A stretch of 64,000 bases of DNA. Origin: Spironucleus salmonicida (taxonomy: Eukaryota > Fornicata > Diplomonadida > Hexamitidae). The stretch's first letter is position 1; every line of letters begins with the position of its first letter. Position numbers and translations under genes: made by a program. Below, piece after piece: positions 1 to 11,639 of the stretch. The stretch lies in the NCBI GenBank assembly GCA_000497125.2, contig CM035319.1, positions 1,108,001-1,172,000 of the forward strand, read 5' to 3'. The notes under the pieces were generated by a model. The model did no database searches. It had not been told where the DNA came from and saw nothing but the letters and a program-made list of their open reading frames with translations.

Positions 1-2
1 TC

Positions 3-788
3 GAGTTCAGCACTCCAAATGCGTGCAGTGCGTGCTTCGCAGCACTACACAACGCAGAAATCGGTGCGGACGGATGTGTGCTCGAGTGCCAAATCGTACA
101 CGAGGAGGATATGACCACCGTGCGCGCCATGACGGTGCGCGACTCAAGCGCAGCAGTCCCTACGAGCTACCGGTTTGCAGGTGGAGCCGAAGCCGGCTTC
201 GGGAAGGCCCGTCCGGTGCTCACTTGGGAGGTCGATGCGCGGCGCGAAAAAGTGCTTAGGAAAAAGGTCAGTTCGAAGGAGCTAGATGAAATGGAGGAAC
301 GAGGTGTTTTCGACGATTTTTTGAATTGCGATGGCGCCGAGGAAATTTGGGAAGGGGAGGAACAAGAAGAAGTGGAAAGTGAAAATGAAAGTGAAAAAAA
401 TCAGTCTGCACAAAACGAAATTGAGCAGAAAATGAAAGTGCTGATGCAAAATAAGACGACAGAGCAGACACCGTTTTAGAAATTTTTGCAGGAGAAAGGA
501 AGGGCCACAAAGCAGGAGCGCGGTGACGTGAATTTGTAGTTCCGGCGCCAGGGGGCGGAAGTGTTGATTCAGGACGTTAAAATTGACACCAGGAAGCAGA
601 AGCAGTTCAGGAGGCTGAAGCGGGCCGTCGAGGACGCGCAAGACGTGAAGGCGAGAGATTTCGCGGTTAAGCAGTTTTAAAAGTTTTCTAGGGATAATCC
701 TGACGTCGACGGGGCCGAGAAACCGGCTATTCAGGCCGATTTGGATGACGACAGATTTGATTTTCAGGGCAAAGATGACGAGAAGTGA
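3..788 (+). CDS. 5'-truncated hypothetical protein, charged, coiled-coil-like
   Basis: The frame is open from the window edge to TGA at 786-788 when TAG/TAA are read as Gln, giving at least 261 residues. The first residues contain a CSAC motif and two more Cys within 25 residues, so a small zinc-binding element is possible. The middle is very acidic (EEIWEGEEQEEVESE) and the last 100 residues are Lys/Arg/Gln-rich and helical. The start lies outside the window. I do not recognise the family. GC content is higher than in the flanking spacer. The frame is convincing because codon use is regular and three in-frame TAR codons fall at plausible Gln positions. Confidence 0.7.
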
Positions 789-903
789 AGGTATTTTTTG
801 GTTATTAGAGTATAATAATGTGCTGTACGGTAAATTTGCTTAAATAAATCAACAAAAAATAACATATTATTATATAGTATAAGGAAGATTGAGTAATTAA
901 TAA

Positions 904-2286
904 ATGCTTGCTGTTTTAGCATTACCTGTTTATTCATAGTTTATCGCAAACATCACTTATAGTATCCCATATGCAAATAATACATAGTATGCTACTGTTT
1001 ACTAGGGCAGCTAATCTTAGCGTTATTAGTGGTATAATGATGACAAAATTATTGATATCAATGTTATTTACTCTGATTCTTACAAGTATTTAAGAACAGA
1101 GAATGACAAGTAGTCCTGCTATTATTATAAAGGAGGTGAAAAGGTTGATTTCGTACCTATGCCTAGTAGTAACTGGAAAGATCTAGGTAAGATTAGTCTT
1201 ATGGGAATGTAGGTAAACCATTTCCAGCTTGTAGGATTCGACAATGAAAGACGGTTCGAATAAAATTTTTACACAAAAACTGATGAAATGAAAACACCTA
1301 TTCGCTGGGAAATGTATTCTATTTCAAATTTCCATTCTCATTATGATATTTATATAATCGAATATAATACTTTTGATTTAGTTGCTCCACTTGATAACAT
1401 CTTCGATATCCCTGAAGTAATTAACGGTGTATAAATTTCACGTGCATGCGATCTTAAGCCATAAGATGAAAGTACACCTGCTGGGCCTACTTATTTCAAT
1501 AACTTTAAAATTTAACCAAAGATTGCATCCAGAAAATCAGCTAATCATAGAAATGATTTTTACGAAGTTTCTGAAAATTTGCCTAAAACTCTTGATTGGA
1601 GAGTTTCTGGTGTAGTTGGGTCTATTTAAGATTAAGTTTTCTGCGGATCATGCTGGGCATTTTCAGCTACTGCTACTTTAGAGTCCAGAATAAATGTATA
1701 ATTATTGAAAACTAAATAGGCCGACAAACCTTTTATTACAGTTTCCCCTTAGTAAGTAGTTGACTGCTATTGGAACTTTACTGGTGATATCCTAACATAA
1801 TCTACTGGTTGTGAAGGTGGTGATGAAAATGCAGTACTAGCTTTTTGGGCTTAAAAGAAATAAATGTTCATTACAGAAGAGAAAAACTACCCATACATAG
1901 GATAAAACGATTTTTGCAAAGAAAACGAGAGTAATATGTCTGTTAATATAATTGAATATAAGACTGTACCAGCTAATGATGTTTAAGCATTAAAAACTGC
2001 TTTATTAAACGGGCCAGTTTCAGTAGGTATCAGTGTTACCAAATCCCTTTTGTCATACTAAGGTGGTGTATATAGAGACGAAAATTGTTCCTCTAATCCA
2101 GAAGATATCTCTCATGCTGTTAATGTAGTTGGATGGGGAGTTTCTGAAATTTTCGAAGAATATTGGATTGTGAGAAATAGCTGGAGTCCTAGATGGGGAG
2201 ATAATGGCTACATTTATATCGCAATTGCTGGTAATATCTGTAGTGTTATGAGCATTGCGGCATACGTTGATATCTCATTGAATTGA
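904..2286 (+). CDS. Secreted papain-family (C1A) cysteine protease, cathepsin-like
   Basis: A 460-residue preproenzyme. Residues 1-12 (MLAVLALPVYSQ) look like a signal peptide, so the enzyme is probably secreted or lysosome-like. A long proregion of about 210 residues precedes the mature domain near LPKTLDWRVSG. The catalytic Cys is residue 250 in CGSCWAFSA, the His is 404 in ISHAVNVVGWG and the Asn is 425 in RNSWSPRWG. The GCEGG motif of C1A enzymes is also present. The proregion is longer than in classical cathepsin L and shows no clear ERFNIN motif. Many TAA/TAG codons are in frame and the only stop is TGA. A TATA-like stretch (865-878) lies about 26 bases before the start. Expected role: protein digestion in food vacuoles or outside the cell. 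Confidence 0.92.
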
Positions 2287-2510
2287 TTCACCTTTGTGTA
2301 ATAGTTTTATATGTATATGTTAGTTTTATTAGTAACAATTATATGTACTTTTATATTCAATATTTTATATATTAAAAGTATAATATAATTACAGTAAAAT
2401 TAGCACCGAATTTAATCTATTTTATATAGTATTAATACTATTTATTATTGCAACAGGTATTAATTTATACATATGAATTACTATAATATAACTTATATAT
2501 ATTGGTAAAA

Positions 2511-2726
2511 ATGACATAAAAAGACAGATAGGGTTAGATTAAATAGATAGAGCAATTTCGTGCGATGACTTTGATTACATAAATACGAGATTTATAAGAG
2601 GAATTATATAAGCTGAAATAAATTAAATAGAGAATATAGCCAGTTAATTAACAAAAATTATTCAATGAGACATCACTCATAAAGCGATCACGATCGTCAC
2701 CATATAGATAGAAAACTAGAAAATGA
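2511..2726 (+). CDS. Small Gln-rich coiled-coil protein
   Basis: A 71-residue ORF that starts MTQKDRQGQIKQIEQ and ends at TGA 2724-2726. Eleven Gln are encoded by TAA/TAG, so the gene is invisible in the standard code. The central 45 residues form a continuous amphipathic helix (EELYKLKQIKQ), and the tail is basic and Ser-rich. No family is recognised. The same frame continues past the TGA into the degenerate repeat gene described next, so this ORF may be the start of a larger broken gene. Confidence 0.5.
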
Positions 2727-3500
2727 ATTAAAACTATTGCTTATATTATTAAATTTTCACTTCAGAATGTACTACCTATTGAATGTCTACCACTAAGTGT
2801 ATAAGATGGTGCTTACTTTTAATTTATTTTTGTTTCAATATTATATTAACCAACACCAGGACTTTTGACCTTCTTTTACCTTTTATTTAATCCATCTTTC
2901 GCAAATGGTCCAGTACCACGTTTGTGCAATGTGTCTAGTTGATATGTAAAAGCACCAGGACCAGGCACAATATTTTACATTTTTGTGGTTTAAAACACTT
3001 ACTTCTATGAAAATTTCATAGAATATCCAGGAGCTCTATTACTGATTGATCGAACCGCTTCTTATGTTGAGTATTAGCTTGGTCCTGGTGAAGGTTATTT
3101 TTTAGGTTCTATATACCTTCCAGAAATTGTTGATCCGGTACGTGATAATGATGAATACTCAGTATTATAACTACCAGGACCAACTTTAATTGAATTTTTA
3201 GCTATCTCGTCAAAAATAGATCCAGATGTTTTAGGTCGCACAGAATATGCAGCTGCTGATTTAGTGATCAAAGAAGATGCTGATTATGTGTTATAACTAG
3301 ATGGTCCAGGTCCAATTGCTGATTTTAGCTCTCTCGCTCTGAATGACATTACCGAACCACTTGATGATAAGGATGATCTATTAGTCTCATATGCACCTGG
3401 GCCAGGTGCTCTGAATTACACATTATCAAACATAGTTCCGGTTTTTGATAGTGACGATGGTGTTAAGCGTGCTGACATTAAAACCATTACTATATTCTAA
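2727..3500 (+). pseudogene. Degenerate gene with GPG-centred repeats
   Basis: The frame encodes about five copies of a roughly 40-50 residue repeat of the type Y-V-x-x-Q-L-x-G-P-G, followed by a hydrophobic strand and an acidic D-D linker. Examples are YVLQLDGPGPIADF, YSVLQLPGPTLIEF and LVSYAPGPGALNY. There is no ATG in frame after the TGA at 2724, and another in-frame TGA at 2940-2942 splits the first, most diverged repeat from the rest. No TGA closes the frame before it runs antisense to the next gene. The residue pattern is strongly protein-like, so I read this as a decayed gene or fragment of a repeat protein. Confidence 0.5.
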
Positions 3501-3614
3501 TACATATTACTTACAATTAATATATTGAATATTAAGCAAAGTGAAAATATAGGATATTAATCCGATTATTTATCTGTAAACATAGAACCAGTAAAAAATA
3601 TTATAATTTATAAA

Positions 3615-6600
3615 TCACTTTCTATCTATACCTTTTAGTATTTTTACAGGTACTTTTTTGACCAGAGGGTCTTTCAGGAACGCATGCATGCCATGACTCG
3701 TTTTCTGGCTCATACTAACATCGCACCTGTAGTTGTCACGCTCTCCGGCATTCTTTATTGCGTTGCTCAAAATACGTCTCTTTTCAATCTCAATCTACTT
3801 TTTAGTCTCGTCATACCAGACATACTCATTCTGCACCACCTCATTAAGCGTTTACTACTAAATCCGCAAGCTATTCACCAAATCATCTTACGCCGCATGC
3901 TATCTCATTTTCAAATGCCTTATATCACTTTCCGCTCCATCTTATCCGATCCTAGAGCCCCCAATTTTTTTCAGCTGCTCCAATTAGGCCAGTTTCCCGC
4001 CAAATTTACCACAGCGCTTCTCCAGCTGAATCGCAGCGCCATCGTCCAGCGAAAACTCCTCATCCAGCGAATTGTCGCTCTAGACCTCAAAAATTTCGCC
4101 ATTTTCGACGCACGCCAAATGCCGCAAAGCGTCCGTTTTGAGCTGCGCAACGTCCCCGACGATGAGCTGCTGCGATCCGACCTGGTTGTAGGTCCTCAAA
4201 ATCAGCTTCTGGAGCCGCAGCGCCTTCTAGACGTCCAAATTCGCCAGTTTCTGGTACTCGGAAACGGCGTCTCTGAGCACGTTTTTAGGCCGCGCGGACT
4301 CCTGGAAATCGAGGAAAAACTGCTCTTTCGGGTCCAGGAAAACGCGGCCGCAGAACACGTTTCCGCGCTCGAATTTCTGCTTCAAAAACGCGATGTCCTC
4401 GAAGTCCAGAAACGCCGGAAAACGCAATTTCTGGTACCGAATTTTCATCTCAAAAACAGACAACTGATATAACGATTTTGCGATTTTTTCCGCTTCAATT
4501 TCGAAAATTTTGGGCAAAAATTCGTAAAAATTCGACGTTTTTCCGCTGTTTTGGTGGTATTTCAAGAGGTGAATTAGCGGGATAAACGCCGAGGTTTCGG
4601 CGTCGCGCGCGTGCAGAACCAGCGCCGCGCAGAGCGAATACGGCACGATTTTTGACGTTTTTGCGTGCTCCAAAATGCGCAAATTGTACACCTCGGCGTC
4701 CAGCAGCGCCGCCGCCGCCCCGGGGCCCTCCAGGTCGAATTCGCGCTCGCAATCGACGAAAATCGAGCTCGATTTGCAGTAGAAAATGCTGTTTTGGTGG
4801 CTGCTTTCGAGCAAAAAATTTTCGGTCTGAATTGAAATTGAAAGCGATTTTTCGATCCCTCCCTTCTGATATGACGTAATAATGAGTTTTTCGTATGTTT
4901 TCATGGCGTTTTCCTCGTCAAATGAGGCGTTTGGGGGTTTTTCCACCTTCTGGCGCAGGATTTCGGTCGATTTCGTGCTTGCGAATTTCTCGACTTTTTG
5001 CCAGAACTACCGCGATTTGAATAAGATGAAATTGCACGTTTCGATCAATTTCTTGGAGTGTAAATTCGATTTTGAAGATAAAATATGGCCCATTGGAATT
5101 TAAACCTAGTCGTTCTGAAAATGAAATTTCTGGGTCGAGTAGAAATCATAAATTCCTTTCGCATTAAACTGGAGTAAGTAGGACCAAATGAATGAAATTG
5201 GGTAAATGTGCATTTCTTTGATGTCAACTTTTACGCCCTTATCTTCGAGTCTATGGTATAAGTCGTAAACATGTTTTGGGATATTTTTACTGTAAAAATC
5301 AGTGAAAATCTTTTTGAAATAGTGCATAAGGGCTGGCATAAGGAACTATCTATCATAAATATCAACCGTGCAGAAGGTTTTGCTAAATTCATCTTTTGGA
5401 AAGAATTTTGGATCAAAGATTAGGAATACAGAATCTGTAAAAACACCTTGCATTGCTGGCTATATTTATCGTAAAAATGTATAACCAAAATCTGTTACCT
5501 TATCATCCTCTGGTACTATTTATGGAGTTTGACATAGTCTAAAATTTCCACCTAAAATAGTGCCAATTTCGTTTGATAAGTCTTCAAAGTTAATTTCAGA
5601 TTAGTACTATTTCTACAGTTCTTGCAGTTACTATATTTAGCTTTGTATAAAACTAGAGTCTTTAAGTTACTGTTGTGTTAAAACTGTTGTCAGGACATTG
5701 GGTTAATATGCAAAATTAGTTTAATATTGTTTATATACTTGTGGTTTAAATATCGCAGTCTATTTTGCAGTAATAATTTGACTATTATTTGTAAGATTGT
5801 TACTACCAATATTATCCTTAATATCTTCATTTATTAATAAAGAGTTTTTAAATTGTTTCGCTTTTTCTTCTTTTTTCATATCAATAATTTTATCTGTTGA
5901 AGTTGATTTTTTAACTTTAACTGCTACAAATTATCCAGAAATTGGTCTCTTTTTCTTCTATTTTCTAGTTGCAAGCTTAAATGTTGGTATAGACTATTTT
6001 AATTTTTTCACTTTAATATATTTTTTAGGTGCCTGTTTATGTTTTTTAATTTCTTTTTCCAATTATGATTAAATTTACTCTTCAATTTAATTTGCGGCTG
6101 ATGTTATAGCTTGAACTTTTTAAGCATTTTTAATAATGAATGTTGCGCCACCAAGTTACTCTGACGATTCAGACTGTTCTTCATAAGTATATTGAGTAGA
6201 TTCATCATCAATATGTGTAATAGTACATGTTGTATTTTGCGTCGCCTTGGAAGTCTTTGATGTCTAACTTATGGAATCGTCATCTGCATAACTTGCCATT
6301 TTTTTATATTCGTTAGAAACTGATAGATCTTACTGAGTGTTTCTGACTTTAGTTTTAAACAAATTTTTAATGTTTTTAATTTAATCTCCTGCATAATCAT
6401 GCCCAAATGCAACTCCTTACAGATAATTTGATAGAACTAAATAGTCTTGTTCAAAACCAAATTTATTTGCATCAACTTTTTTCAAAGTATCATCATTTAT
6501 TTTTGTTTCTTTATCCGCAAATTTAAACAAATCAGGAAGTTACTCAATAGCTGCTTTTTCTTCTGTTGTTAACACTATAGGAACAAATGGTACTAGTGGG

Positions 6601-9002
6601 ATAAATTTTTCTGGCTTTTAATCTTCATATGAACTTGATTCTGAATTAAGGCTTGAAAATGAATCAACCAAATGTGGGTTAAACGATGAACTTTCTTTTT
6701 AATCTATAATAACCCCTTTGTCATCTATTTCAGATTTATCATCTCTAGAAGAAAGTAAAGGCTACTCATTATCATCTAATAATTTTTTCTAATCTTCAAT
6801 AGGCTCCACTTCATTTGCATCTTAATTTTCAATCTCTTTATTATCTGCATCAGGACTAACTTAAAGTAGTGAGTCTTTGCTTTTATTAATTACGCTATCT
6901 GCTTATTCTATTATATTTTCTTCTATTTATACAAACTGTTTTTCTTTAACAACTTACTAACCACTATCTATCATATTGTTGTTAATTAGTATATTTTCCT
7001 ATTCATCATCATTTGACTAATTGGTTTCAATATGAATATCAGATAATTCAGCATTTTTACTACTTATTTTTGCTTTTTCTTATATCGTAGTCTCTATAGA
7101 TGCTTCTGATTGAAACAAGTTATCAATTTTTTAATTTTCAACCTATTCCCCATAACTTTCTCTCCTAATAATATCATCTTTATTCTCTAAAGTTTCATTT
7201 TAAATCTGTTTAAGACCACGAATTACTTCCCCTGAAATTTCATCGGATTCATCTTATAACTACATTGCTGATTTTTCATCCATCTCATGCAAGTTTTACG
7301 TTGTTTCCTAGCTAATAAGACCTGTGCAAAAATTTTCCTCCTCGATAAACCTTTTCTAGCTAAAAACTGCTTGAGAATGATGTGTTGTATTCAAAAAATC
7401 GAAAAATGGATACTTTTTCTCACGAAAAAACATAGCTGTTTGTTTCAAAATTTTCTAGGTTTTTGCTAACTTCTCCATTCTGAGGCCAATCTTTCTTTCT
7501 TAGCGATCTCTAGCACGTTGCCTGCTATATTCCAGTTGTTATTCTTACAAGTCCGAGTTGGAAATGTAAACTAGTCCTGTGCACAGAAAAAATAATTTCC
7601 CGTCTAGGATTTCCTCTTCTTACAAAACAAGTTTTAAGAATTAAAAATTTTAGAACAACGCCTCAGCCTGCAGGTTTGAGGCTTTTAGTTAAACTGCACG
7701 CTTCTGGTACAATTTTGCTTCTACTAGTAGGAGTGAATTTAGTTAAATTTGATTGAAAATTATCGCAGACTCAACAGGGTCCAATGAAGGTTTTTCTAAT
7801 AATTCTACAACGCTGAATTCGTATTATTATATATATTGGTAAGAATTTTCCAAATTGATACTGACTAAATTATTCCCACTATTATGAATTATAAGTGATG
7901 ATTCTAGGTTAATTGAAATTGGAAGCAATTCTTTGATAAACCCAGACCTCACTCCCTGAATTTCAGTCCTAGTTTAGAGATTTGGATCTGGATGTATCTG
8001 TTGAAAAATAACATGTTTTGAGGATTTGCCAGCAATAAATGCGAATAATTAGTCATTAGATTTTACTGGTAAAATTGACAATATTTAACCTATGTTGAGA
8101 TTAAGTGAAAATAATGGCTGGCGGTTAGTTCCATTATACCCACTACCAATCAAATAAACCTCGAAAAATGAATTTGTATACCCTACTAATAAAAATGGAA
8201 ATAATATCTATACTGCTTAAACTCTGCTCTATGATTATATAATGTATTTTTAAAGGTTCTTATTATAAAAATGTGGATATAGAAAATGATAGTCAATAAC
8301 TTTATCTTCAAACATATGTATAAGAATATTACCGAATACTAGGAATATTTACTGTTCAAATGTTAATATTACAGGTAATTTTCTCTAAAATTGGATAAGT
8401 CTGGTAAGTGTATTATAAATAAATCCTCTTGGCATAAAGCTTCTTGTAAAATAAGCAAACTATTTAAAGGACTTGAACTATAATTAATTAATAAATATTT
8501 ATTAATTACTTGTTAAAAGTATTAAGCTATCTTAATCCCCAAAAACTTGAATTAATTTATTACAGTCTGCAATTTTTTACCCTACTTCAAACTCTTTTGT
8601 AAGTTTAAACAGCTAGTTATTCATATATATAAATTATTAACTTTTAGTTAAAAATGGTTAACCATTAAGTTAAACTTCAATTGTATCCATTGACATAATA
8701 GAATTTTAAAGTCCTATCTAAACCTAATTTACACAATTCCATGATGAAACTTCATACTATTTGCCTGTAAATTTTATTTATTTCTATTCAATAGGTTTTA
8801 ACTATAGTAAATAATCATTATTTTTTACCAATTAAGTTTTTGGCATAATTTTAACTTATTTTCCATAAATAACAAATGGTGTTTCAAACTATTCAACTAC
8901 TTATTATACTTTAAAGATGACATTTTTATGATTATTTCTTAGATATCCTCCTTTAAAGATAGGGAATTAAATTCGATTTTTAGCAAACATTTTAATTATC
9001 AT
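3615..9002 (-). CDS. Giant (1,795 aa) protein, beta-rich N-terminus and helical C-terminus
   Basis: One uninterrupted frame of 1,796 codons if TAR is Gln, with start ATG at 9002 (a second ATG at 8990) and TGA at 3615-3617. Frame continuity was checked at internal Met codons (8846, 8315, 7433, 5879). Residues 1-430 are rich in beta-type segments with repeated hydrophobic strands and turns, as in a beta-propeller. About 430-550 is helical. About 580-860 is acidic, low-complexity and Ser/Gln-rich. A Gln-rich coiled coil lies near residues 1120-1145. The last 450 residues are helical and encoded by more GC-rich DNA. Propeller plus helix resembles coat, nucleoporin or intraflagellar-transport architectures, but I do not recognise the family. 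A TATA-like motif (9008-9022) abuts the start codon. Confidence 0.8.
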
Positions 9003-9143
9003 CCTTAATAATATATAATATTTTATTTTATTAATAAGATGTTAATATTCAATATAGTTATAATTATGTATAGTAATCAAATAACTTTTACTATAAATAA
9101 TTTTATATGATGCTCTGTAAATAAAGTAAAAATATATTTCACA

Positions 9144-9410
9144 TCAAATTTGTATATTAGTCATAAAATCTATATCAAAAGATACATCCGCTTCAGAATA
9201 GTTAAACTATAGTCTGTGGACTTTCTTAAATGGCTAAAAATCAAATAAACCAGGATCTTCTCTTTTTAGCTTGTAGTATGCATTTCTTATTTATGTCTCT
9301 GACAAATTTTTGAATACATTAATTTTAATATCTTTGAAATTTGTTTAATATATTTTAACTGCATTTGCAAGTTCTTCAATTTTATCGAAACTCCAAATTT
9401 CTTTTGGCAT
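9144..9410 (-). CDS. Small Myb/SANT-like DNA-binding protein
   Basis: An 88-residue protein ending at TGA 9144-9146. Residues 5-55 read as one Myb/SANT repeat: W at position 6 (IWSFDKIEELANAVK), the middle YQTNFKDIKI and the third helix LSETQIRNAYYKLK. Single-repeat Myb proteins bind DNA or histone tails. This one has nothing else apart from an acidic tail. It lies 0.4 kb from the tandem array, whose units encode another small Myb-like ORF. Confidence 0.7.
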
Positions 9411-9787
9411 TATTGATGAGAAAGATTTTTAAAACATCTATGATATTATGTTATAAATAAATAAATATTTTGTGGTTTTAACATCTATAGATCTTTACTC
9501 TAACAGTTTATATTATTATAAATATAATGGTTTATTCTTGTCAGAAACTGAAAAGTAGAAACCACAAACAATAACATATTTATATTATTAATATTATTCT
9601 GAGTTTCAACGATATCTTCAAAATTTGCTTGTAATAGAATTGGTTTAATTACTATTAATAGATTTTATTAATATATTAACTTTATTTTTGTAATATACAA
9701 TGAATAAATTAACTATAAATATATAAAGCTGTCTTTATCTACTGCGAAATATATATTTCAGCGAAAAAAATCACATGAATACCATGC
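9411..9787. other. AT-rich spacer before the tandem array
   Basis: About 380 bases of very AT-rich sequence between the small Myb gene and the first array unit. I see no ORF with coding character on either strand and no RNA gene. Confidence 0.6.
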
Positions 9788-9958
9788 GGTGGCTCGGGGC
9801 GAAGACGTGACCCGAAAGTGGCAGGAGTGTCTGGGCTAGGTACCCACTGCCGATGGCCAAGTACCCCAATAGTGTCGCCGCACGTTGGAGTGGACCACGC
9901 AGTGTACACTCCGCGGCTCACATTGGTATGCCCACCATTTCGCAGAAAAGACAAAAGT

Positions 9959-10030
9959 TGCACCGTCCGGGAATCGAACCCAGACCACGTGCATGGCAAG
10001 CACATATTCTACCACTAGACCAACGGCGCA
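9959..10030 (-). tRNA. tRNA-Gly (GCC), array copy 1
   Basis: The minus strand reads TGCGCCG at the acceptor 5' side and CGGTGCA at the 3' side, pairing over 7 bp with one G-T. The D arm contains GGTCTAGTGG. The anticodon stem TGTGC/GCACG closes loop TTGCCAT with anticodon GCC. The T arm is GGTTCGATTCC, and the B box is intact. A run of four T follows just downstream, a normal Pol III terminator. No intron; length 72. Confidence 0.95.
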
Positions 10031-10211
10031 TGGATGGATCGTTAATTAATAGTCACTGCTATGTGTTAGTTGCTGTTACGCGGAGCCCGAGGCCACCACG
10101 GCTTCTTTCCAGGTAGGACTCTGGGTGCTATCTGGCTTATCTGCCACCAGGTCTGGACACGACATCAAAGTACGCTACTCACTAACACATCGCCTCCGCG
10201 TGGAAGCGCCC

Positions 10212-10547
10212 ATGGCACACTCCGCGGGGCTCCTGTTAACTACTTTCTCCCATCGGTATCTGGAGGGCTGGTATGTTCGTCTCGACCAGCAGCTTTGCTT
10301 GTAGGAATCTGGAGGCCTTCATTACGTTGGACATTTTTCAAAGTGGAGAAGCATGGAACCTACCTTAATTACACTACTACTCACCTTTTGTATTCTAACT
10401 TTCTAAATTTAGAATCTTGCTCACCGTATTATAGTATTCGTAGTATTAGCCGTCTGCAGAAACTCCTAGTTTAAGCTGGTGAGGAAAGCGAGTTATGCAC
10501 TCATCCGGCGCTGCCTTTATGCGCTGGAATGCTAAAATGCCGGATGA
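10212..10547 (+). CDS. Array ORF A: predicted membrane protein, copy 1
   Basis: A 111-residue ORF from ATG 10212 to TGA 10545-10547, with in-frame TAG/TAA read as Gln. Residues about 48-80 form one or two hydrophobic segments (LITLLLTFCILTF, then IIVFVVLAVC). The flanks carry basic residues. The TTA/CTA variation among array copies is silent (Leu) in this frame, which is mild support for coding. No family is recognised. The frame could run further upstream without a Met. It is plausible rather than secure. Confidence 0.4.
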
Positions 10548-10683
10548 TGGGCTACTACGGTGGTATGGGCCATCCTACGCAGCATCAAGGTCGGAAGCAT
10601 GATGCCCGTCCCGACCTCCCTCACCAAACACTGGCTTCGGCTGAATATCGCTATTATATATTGGCGAATGGAACCGCCAAAGA

Positions 10684-11046
10684 ATGGGCGAGGTCCGCTT
10701 GTTTTCCGAGTAGGAGCAGGCCCTCCTCATCAAGGCCGCCACGCACTACGGCTCAAACTTTGCGAAGATGAGACATCTTTTCCCAGGATACTCTGCCATG
10801 GATCTGCAGTAAAAGCTAGCCGGCATCTACCGGCAGAGCTCCCCGAAAACGCTCACAACCGATTCTAAGTTTAGCAGGCGCACTGAGAGGCGGACTTAGA
10901 TAGTGAATCGCGCCAGAAGTGCGGTAGTTTTCCTTGATCCTGACAGATTAGCAGCGGCCAAGGCAGGTATTCTCTCCACTCTCCAGGGAGACGCAACCTT
11001 GGATTTGCACGCCGATGCTTGTACGGAAGACAAGAAATCATTATGA
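10684..11046 (+). CDS. Array ORF B: small Myb/SANT-like protein, copy 1
   Basis: A 120-residue ORF, visible only when TAG/TAA are Gln, ending at TGA 11044-11046. Residues 5-55 match a Myb/SANT repeat: FSEQEQALLIKAA, then HYGSNFAKM, then LFPGYSAMDLQQKLAGIY, with the aromatic and hydrophobic spacing of three helices. The first Trp position is Phe. The tail is basic then acidic. A single Myb repeat suggests DNA or telomere/chromatin binding, or a transposon- or array-linked factor. It is convergent with ORF C, 25 bases away. Confidence 0.6.
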
Positions 11047-11071
11047 TCTCTATGGAGTAATACTAATCGGC

Positions 11072-11443
11072 TCACATCAGAAAGTCATCAAATAGATTTT
11101 GGTATCCAAAGGAGGATACCTCCTAGCATAAGTCGAGCACCTCGGCAACGGGATGCACCTACGTCCCCTCACCTCTATAGTTATTTGAGTGGCGATGGAA
11201 TGTTTTGTAAAAGTACTATGCGGCCCCGTAGTTGGAAATCTGGTGCTGGCTGGCGCGATTGTACGCCTTTGCTACTTTTACCATGAAGCAGTGAGACCGA
11301 TCCACCAGCCGTGCCTTAAGCATGTTCTAGTACATGACCACCGCATGGGCAGGGCTAATGATGTTATATGCATACTCTGCCATTACAGACTAGAATGCCC
11401 GGTAGTACGTCTTGTCCTTCTCGAAGTTCTTAGGTCTAAACAT
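11072..11443 (-). CDS. Array ORF C: unknown 123-aa protein, copy 1
   Basis: A minus-strand ORF from ATG 11443 to TGA 11072-11074 with five in-frame TAG codons read as Gln. It begins MFRPKNFEKDKTYYRAF, is rich in Tyr, His and Gln, and has alternating helix and loop character. None of the positions I found to differ between array copies falls inside this ORF. No family is recognised. In the standard code it is broken into pieces. Confidence 0.6.
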
Positions 11444-11639
11444 TTACGAAAAGGAGAGCTTGTGGGGAGGCAAAACTTTGGATAACTTGACGAGGTCAAA
11501 CCGGAAAGCAGCCGCATAGTGGATAATATATAGTGAACGCCATATATTTAGACAAGATAATCACAGCGATCGGGATAGAATTTTGTTTGGAATTTTGTTT
11601 GGCCATAAGGGAAACATTAATATTATATAAATAGCAAGT

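Noticed and set aside
2724-2942. Selenocysteine or readthrough at the TGA codons of the GPG-repeat gene
   Set aside because: No redox motif or recognisable SECIS hairpin seen, and there is also no start codon and no final stop, so decay is simpler.
9739-10018. ORFs spanning the tRNA-Gly gene on both strands
   Set aside because: They read through a well-formed tRNA with A/B boxes and terminator, so they are by-products of GC-rich RNA-gene sequence.
10070-10771. A 233-codon plus-strand frame in each array unit, open when TAR is Gln
   Set aside because: It overlaps ORF A and the start of ORF B in another frame, has low-complexity Ser/Pro/Arg content, and its copy-to-copy changes are mostly amino-acid changing (His/Pro, Leu/Pro, Thr/Ala).
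10560-10886. MVWAILRSIK frame overlapping the Myb-like ORF
   Set aside because: One variable site is silent in it, but it overlaps the Myb ORF, which has a recognisable domain. I see no family features.
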